NCBI RefSeq assembly: GCF_900105345.1
Contig: NZ_FNSN01000003.1
Location: 682,001-746,000, forward strand
Source of the DNA: Arthrobacter woluwensis
Lineage (GTDB): Bacteria > Actinomycetota > Actinomycetes > Actinomycetales > Micrococcaceae
Reading direction: 5' to 3'
DNA: 64,000 nucleotides
A model generated the notes under the pieces. It worked only from the letters and a program-made list of their open reading frames with translations. It was not told the DNA's origin and searched no databases. The position numbers and the translations under genes are program-made. The stretch's first letter is position 1. Every line of letters starts with the position of its first letter. This document shows positions 61,862 to 64,000 of the stretch, piece after piece.

Positions 61862-61876
61862 TTCCATTCAATGGAA
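61862..61876. promoter_or_regulatory. IclR/PobR-type operator between pobA and pcaK
   Basis: TTCCATTCAATGGAA is a perfect 6-3-6 inverted repeat in the 180-base divergent gap. Palindromes of this length and TTCC/GGAA ends are typical IclR-family targets. The IclR gene at 63226 is the nearest candidate regulator. Confidence 0.55.
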
Positions 61877-61945
61877 AACCGTGTTCCGGACCGGGTCGGC
61901 GAAGTGATACACCTCTCACACCCATCCCCTTCAGGAGGTCCTTTC

Positions 61946-63229
61946 GTGACAGTGTCGTCCCCCTCCCCGACGTCCTCTTCCCCGTCCGTCACCAGCCGTC
62001 CCCGGTCCTCCGGGCCGGCCGCCCTCTGCTGGCTGGCCATGGTGCTGGACGGCTTCGACCTGGTGGTCCTCGGGGCCGTGATCCCCACTCTGCTCAAGAG
62101 CAAGGACCTCGGTTTCGATCCCGCCGGGGCCACCCTGGCGGCCACCCTCTCGCTCGTGGGAGTGGGGCTCGGTGCGCTCTTCATCGCGCCGCTTTCCGAC
62201 CGCTTCGGCCGCAAGCGCCTCCTGGTGGCCTGCGTGCTGTGGTTCTCCATCTTCACCCTCGCCGTGACCGTGGCCCCCAACGTCGCGGTCTTCAGCGCCT
62301 TCCGGTTGCTCGCCGGCGTCGGCCTCGGGGCCTGCCTGCCCGCGGCCCTGGCCTACATGAACGACTTCGCGCCCGCGTCCTCCTCCGCCCGCGCCACCAC
62401 CCGGACCATGACCGGCTATCACGCCGGCGCCGTGGTGACCTCGCTGCTCGCGCTGGCCCTCATCCCCGACTGGCGCGCCGTGTTCGTGATCGGCGGCATC
62501 GCCGGGCTCGTCCTCGCACCGATCCTGTGGTTCCGTCTGCCGGACACCACGGTGGACCGGCTCGCCGTGGGCGCTCCCGTCGAGGACCAGGCGGCGGCGG
62601 GGGAACAGGCGGGGAAGCCCGCTGCCGCCGGCGCGAAGCCGGGCTTCCGGGTCCTGCTGCGGAAGCCGTACCCGCTCATCGCGGCGGGCATCGCGGCCGC
62701 GTCCTTCATGGGGCTGCTGCTCGTGTACGGCCTGAACACCTGGCTCCCGACCCTCATGGCGAGTGCCGGGTATTCCATGAGCTCGTCCCTCGCCCTGCTG
62801 TTCATCCTGAATCTCGGCGCCGTGGCCGGGCTCCTGCTGGCAGGCTGGCTGGCCGACCGGCACGGCACCAAACGGATCACCCTGCTCTGGTTCGGCCTGG
62901 CCGCGGTGCTGCTCGCCCTGCTGAGCCTGAAGCTCCAGAACGAGCTCCTGCTCGACCTGGCCGTCTTCGTCACCGGCGTGTTCGTGTTCAGCGCGCAGGT
63001 CCTGGTGTACGCGTGGGTGAGCCAGCTCTTCCCGCGCGAACTCACGGGCACCGCACTCGGTTTCTCCGCGGGCGTCGGCCGCGTGGGCGCCATCCTGGGG
63101 CCGGCCGTCACGGGAGCGCTCGTCGCCGGAGGCATCGCTTATCCGTGGGGCTTCTACGTGTTCGCCCTCGCCGCGGTGGCGGCGCTGGCCGCGCTGCTGT
63201 TCATCCCGACGTCGCGCCCGGCGGACTAA
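61946..63229 (+). CDS. pcaK: MFS aromatic acid:H+ symporter (PcaK-like)
   Basis: A 427-residue transporter of the aromatic acid:H+ symporter family. Helix 1 has MVLDGFDLVVLGAVIP with the family DGFD motif, and loop 2-3 is DRFGRKRLL. A central Ala/Glu/Pro-rich loop lies near residue 205. The start is GTG 61946, seven bases after AGGAGG; GTG 61952 is possible. It should import 4-hydroxybenzoate or protocatechuate. Its stop overlaps that of the convergent IclR gene by four bases. Confidence 0.9.
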   Translation: MTVSSPSPTSSSPSVTSRPRSSGPAALCWLAMVLDGFDLVVLGAVIPTLLKSKDLGFDPAGATLAATLSLVGVGLGALFIAPLSDRFGRKRLLVACVLWFSIFTLAVTVAPNVAVFSAFRLLAGVGLGACLPAALAYMNDFAPASSSARATTRTMTGYHAGAVVTSLLALALIPDWRAVFVIGGIAGLVLAPILWFRLPDTTVDRLAVGAPVEDQAAAGEQAGKPAAAGAKPGFRVLLRKPYPLIAAGIAAASFMGLLLVYGLNTWLPTLMASAGYSMSSSLALLFILNLGAVAGLLLAGWLADRHGTKRITLLWFGLAAVLLALLSLKLQNELLLDLAVFVTGVFVFSAQVLVYAWVSQLFPRELTGTALGFSAGVGRVGAILGPAVTGALVAGGIAYPWGFYVFALAAVAALAALLFIPTSRPAD

Positions 63230-63975
63230 GCGCGCCGGAGCGTCTCCAGGCCGCGCCGCACACCCTGCGCCGCGGCCTGGAGCGCCGCCACGATCTCCCG
63301 GAGGCGCACCTCCGTCACCGGGACGACGACGCCGAGCGCGGCCACGGCGTGCCCCCGCGGGTCCAGCACGGGCGCGGCGATGCCCGACGTGTCCGGGTCG
63401 AGGATCCCCACGAGCTGGGCATACCCGTTGCGGGCGGTCTCCGCGAGCCGCAGCCGGAGTTCGTCCTCCGGCACGGCGCCCGCGAGGGTCTGCCGCGCCA
63501 CGTACTCCGCCTGGACCTCCCGCGGCTGGAACGCCATGAGCGCCAAACCCGCCGAGGAGAGGTGCACGGGGAGCCGGCCCGCGACCGTCGCCCGGTTCAC
63601 CACCGAGCCCGGCCGGGAGAGCCGCTCCACGAACAGGGCGTCCGGCCCGTCCAGCACCGCGAGATTCACGTTCTGCCGGAGCACCTGCTGGATGTCCTCC
63701 ATGAAGGGCAGGGCCACGGTGCGCAGTTCCAGAGTGGGCGCGTTCCGGCTGACGAGTTCCCAGAGGCGCAGCCCCGGCTTCACCGCACCGCCCTCCTCGA
63801 CGTCGAGGAGTCCGTGATCGCTCATCTGGCGGACGAGGCGATGCGCTGAGGACAGCGGCAGCCCCGCCCGGGCCGCGAGGTCGGAGAGAGGGAGTCTGGG
63901 GGTGCCCTCCGGGAAGGCGGCCAGCAGCCGCACCACGCGGTCCACCGCGGAGTCACCCGATGCGGAGTTCGCCAT
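63226..63975 (-). CDS. IclR-family regulator (PobR-like)
   Basis: A 249-residue IclR protein with the HTH at residues 30-55 (LPLSDLAARAGLPLSSAHRLVRQM) and the effector domain (LDGPDALFVERLSRPGSVVN through GIAAPVLDPRGHAVAALGVV). Adjacent to pcaK and pobA, it probably responds to 4-hydroxybenzoate. It is clearly distinct from the IclR protein at the end of the pca operon. Confidence 0.85.
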   Translation of the reverse strand: MANSASGDSAVDRVVRLLAAFPEGTPRLPLSDLAARAGLPLSSAHRLVRQMSDHGLLDVEEGGAVKPGLRLWELVSRNAPTLELRTVALPFMEDIQQVLRQNVNLAVLDGPDALFVERLSRPGSVVNRATVAGRLPVHLSSAGLALMAFQPREVQAEYVARQTLAGAVPEDELRLRLAETARNGYAQLVGILDPDTSGIAAPVLDPRGHAVAALGVVVPVTEVRLREIVAALQAAAQGVRRGLETLRRA

Positions 63976-64000
63976 GAGACACCTCCTCGTGCCAGGCCGT

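Noticed and set aside
60701-63229. 842-codon frame extending PcaK upstream
   Set aside because: The first 415 codons are antisense to pobA; AGGAGG before GTG 61946 marks the start.

Overview
The window is high-GC Gram-positive DNA of the Micrococcaceae, most like Arthrobacter sensu lato. Evidence: a DUF3073 gene, an Asp23/AmaP/GlsB envelope-stress operon, an HspR-type (HAIR) promoter before clpB, a CebR-type cello-oligosaccharide regulon, many GTG starts, ATGA/GTGA stop-start overlaps, and a complete pca/pob aromatic pathway. It is ordinary chromosome interrupted by two AT-richer accessory segments. I saw no rRNA, tRNA, CRISPR array or intact insertion sequence.

Layout. 1-6195: the tail of a cellulose-binding protein, then cebEFG-bglC behind two CebR operators, then cebR: uptake and hydrolysis of cellobiose. 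6256-9726: MarR regulator, a persulfide-sensing module (CoA-disulfide reductase-rhodanese, small Cys-rich protein, CstR-like repressor) and a tRNA-editing protein. 9736-13783 (minus): an ECF sigma factor, a predicted zinc anti-sigma protein with an Asp23-like C-terminus and a MurI-like protein lacking both catalytic cysteines, all overlapping end to end, followed by a D-threonine-aldolase-like enzyme and a DUF2262-like protein. 13949-16868 (plus): the divergent Asp23 operon. 17139-18068: diacylglycerol kinase.

18028-20595 (minus) is the most unusual piece: a 28-residue peptide gene with a strong ribosome binding site, a perfect 13-bp hairpin, a divergent short cytochrome P450 and an overlapping MFS exporter. 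This is the architecture of a P450-modified RiPP cassette. 20819-26375: VOC protein, Tag, TrmB, then an IclR regulator and a convergent MFS-SDR-FucU operon that carry matching 17-bp operators. 26521-36704: exporters (one under a consensus SoxR box), a DEAD-box helicase, hydrolases, a stand-alone trpF, and several long perfect palindromes, one of which occurs twice. 36727-43023: APC permease, YccF, a VanY-like lipoprotein with a two-component system, ComB-like and DUF4031-HD proteins. 43203-47433: clpB, a septum-formation-like protein and DUF3073.

47494-52869 is an accessory island: a broken conjugative relaxase, then a cassette of a secreted 109-residue protein, an ABC ATPase and two membrane proteins, resembling a bacteriocin or lantibiotic-immunity layout. 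From 52870 to the end, pcaHGBDC-F-I-J plus an IclR regulator, pobA, pcaK and a second IclR regulator form a full route from 4-hydroxybenzoate through protocatechuate and beta-ketoadipate to succinyl-CoA and acetyl-CoA.
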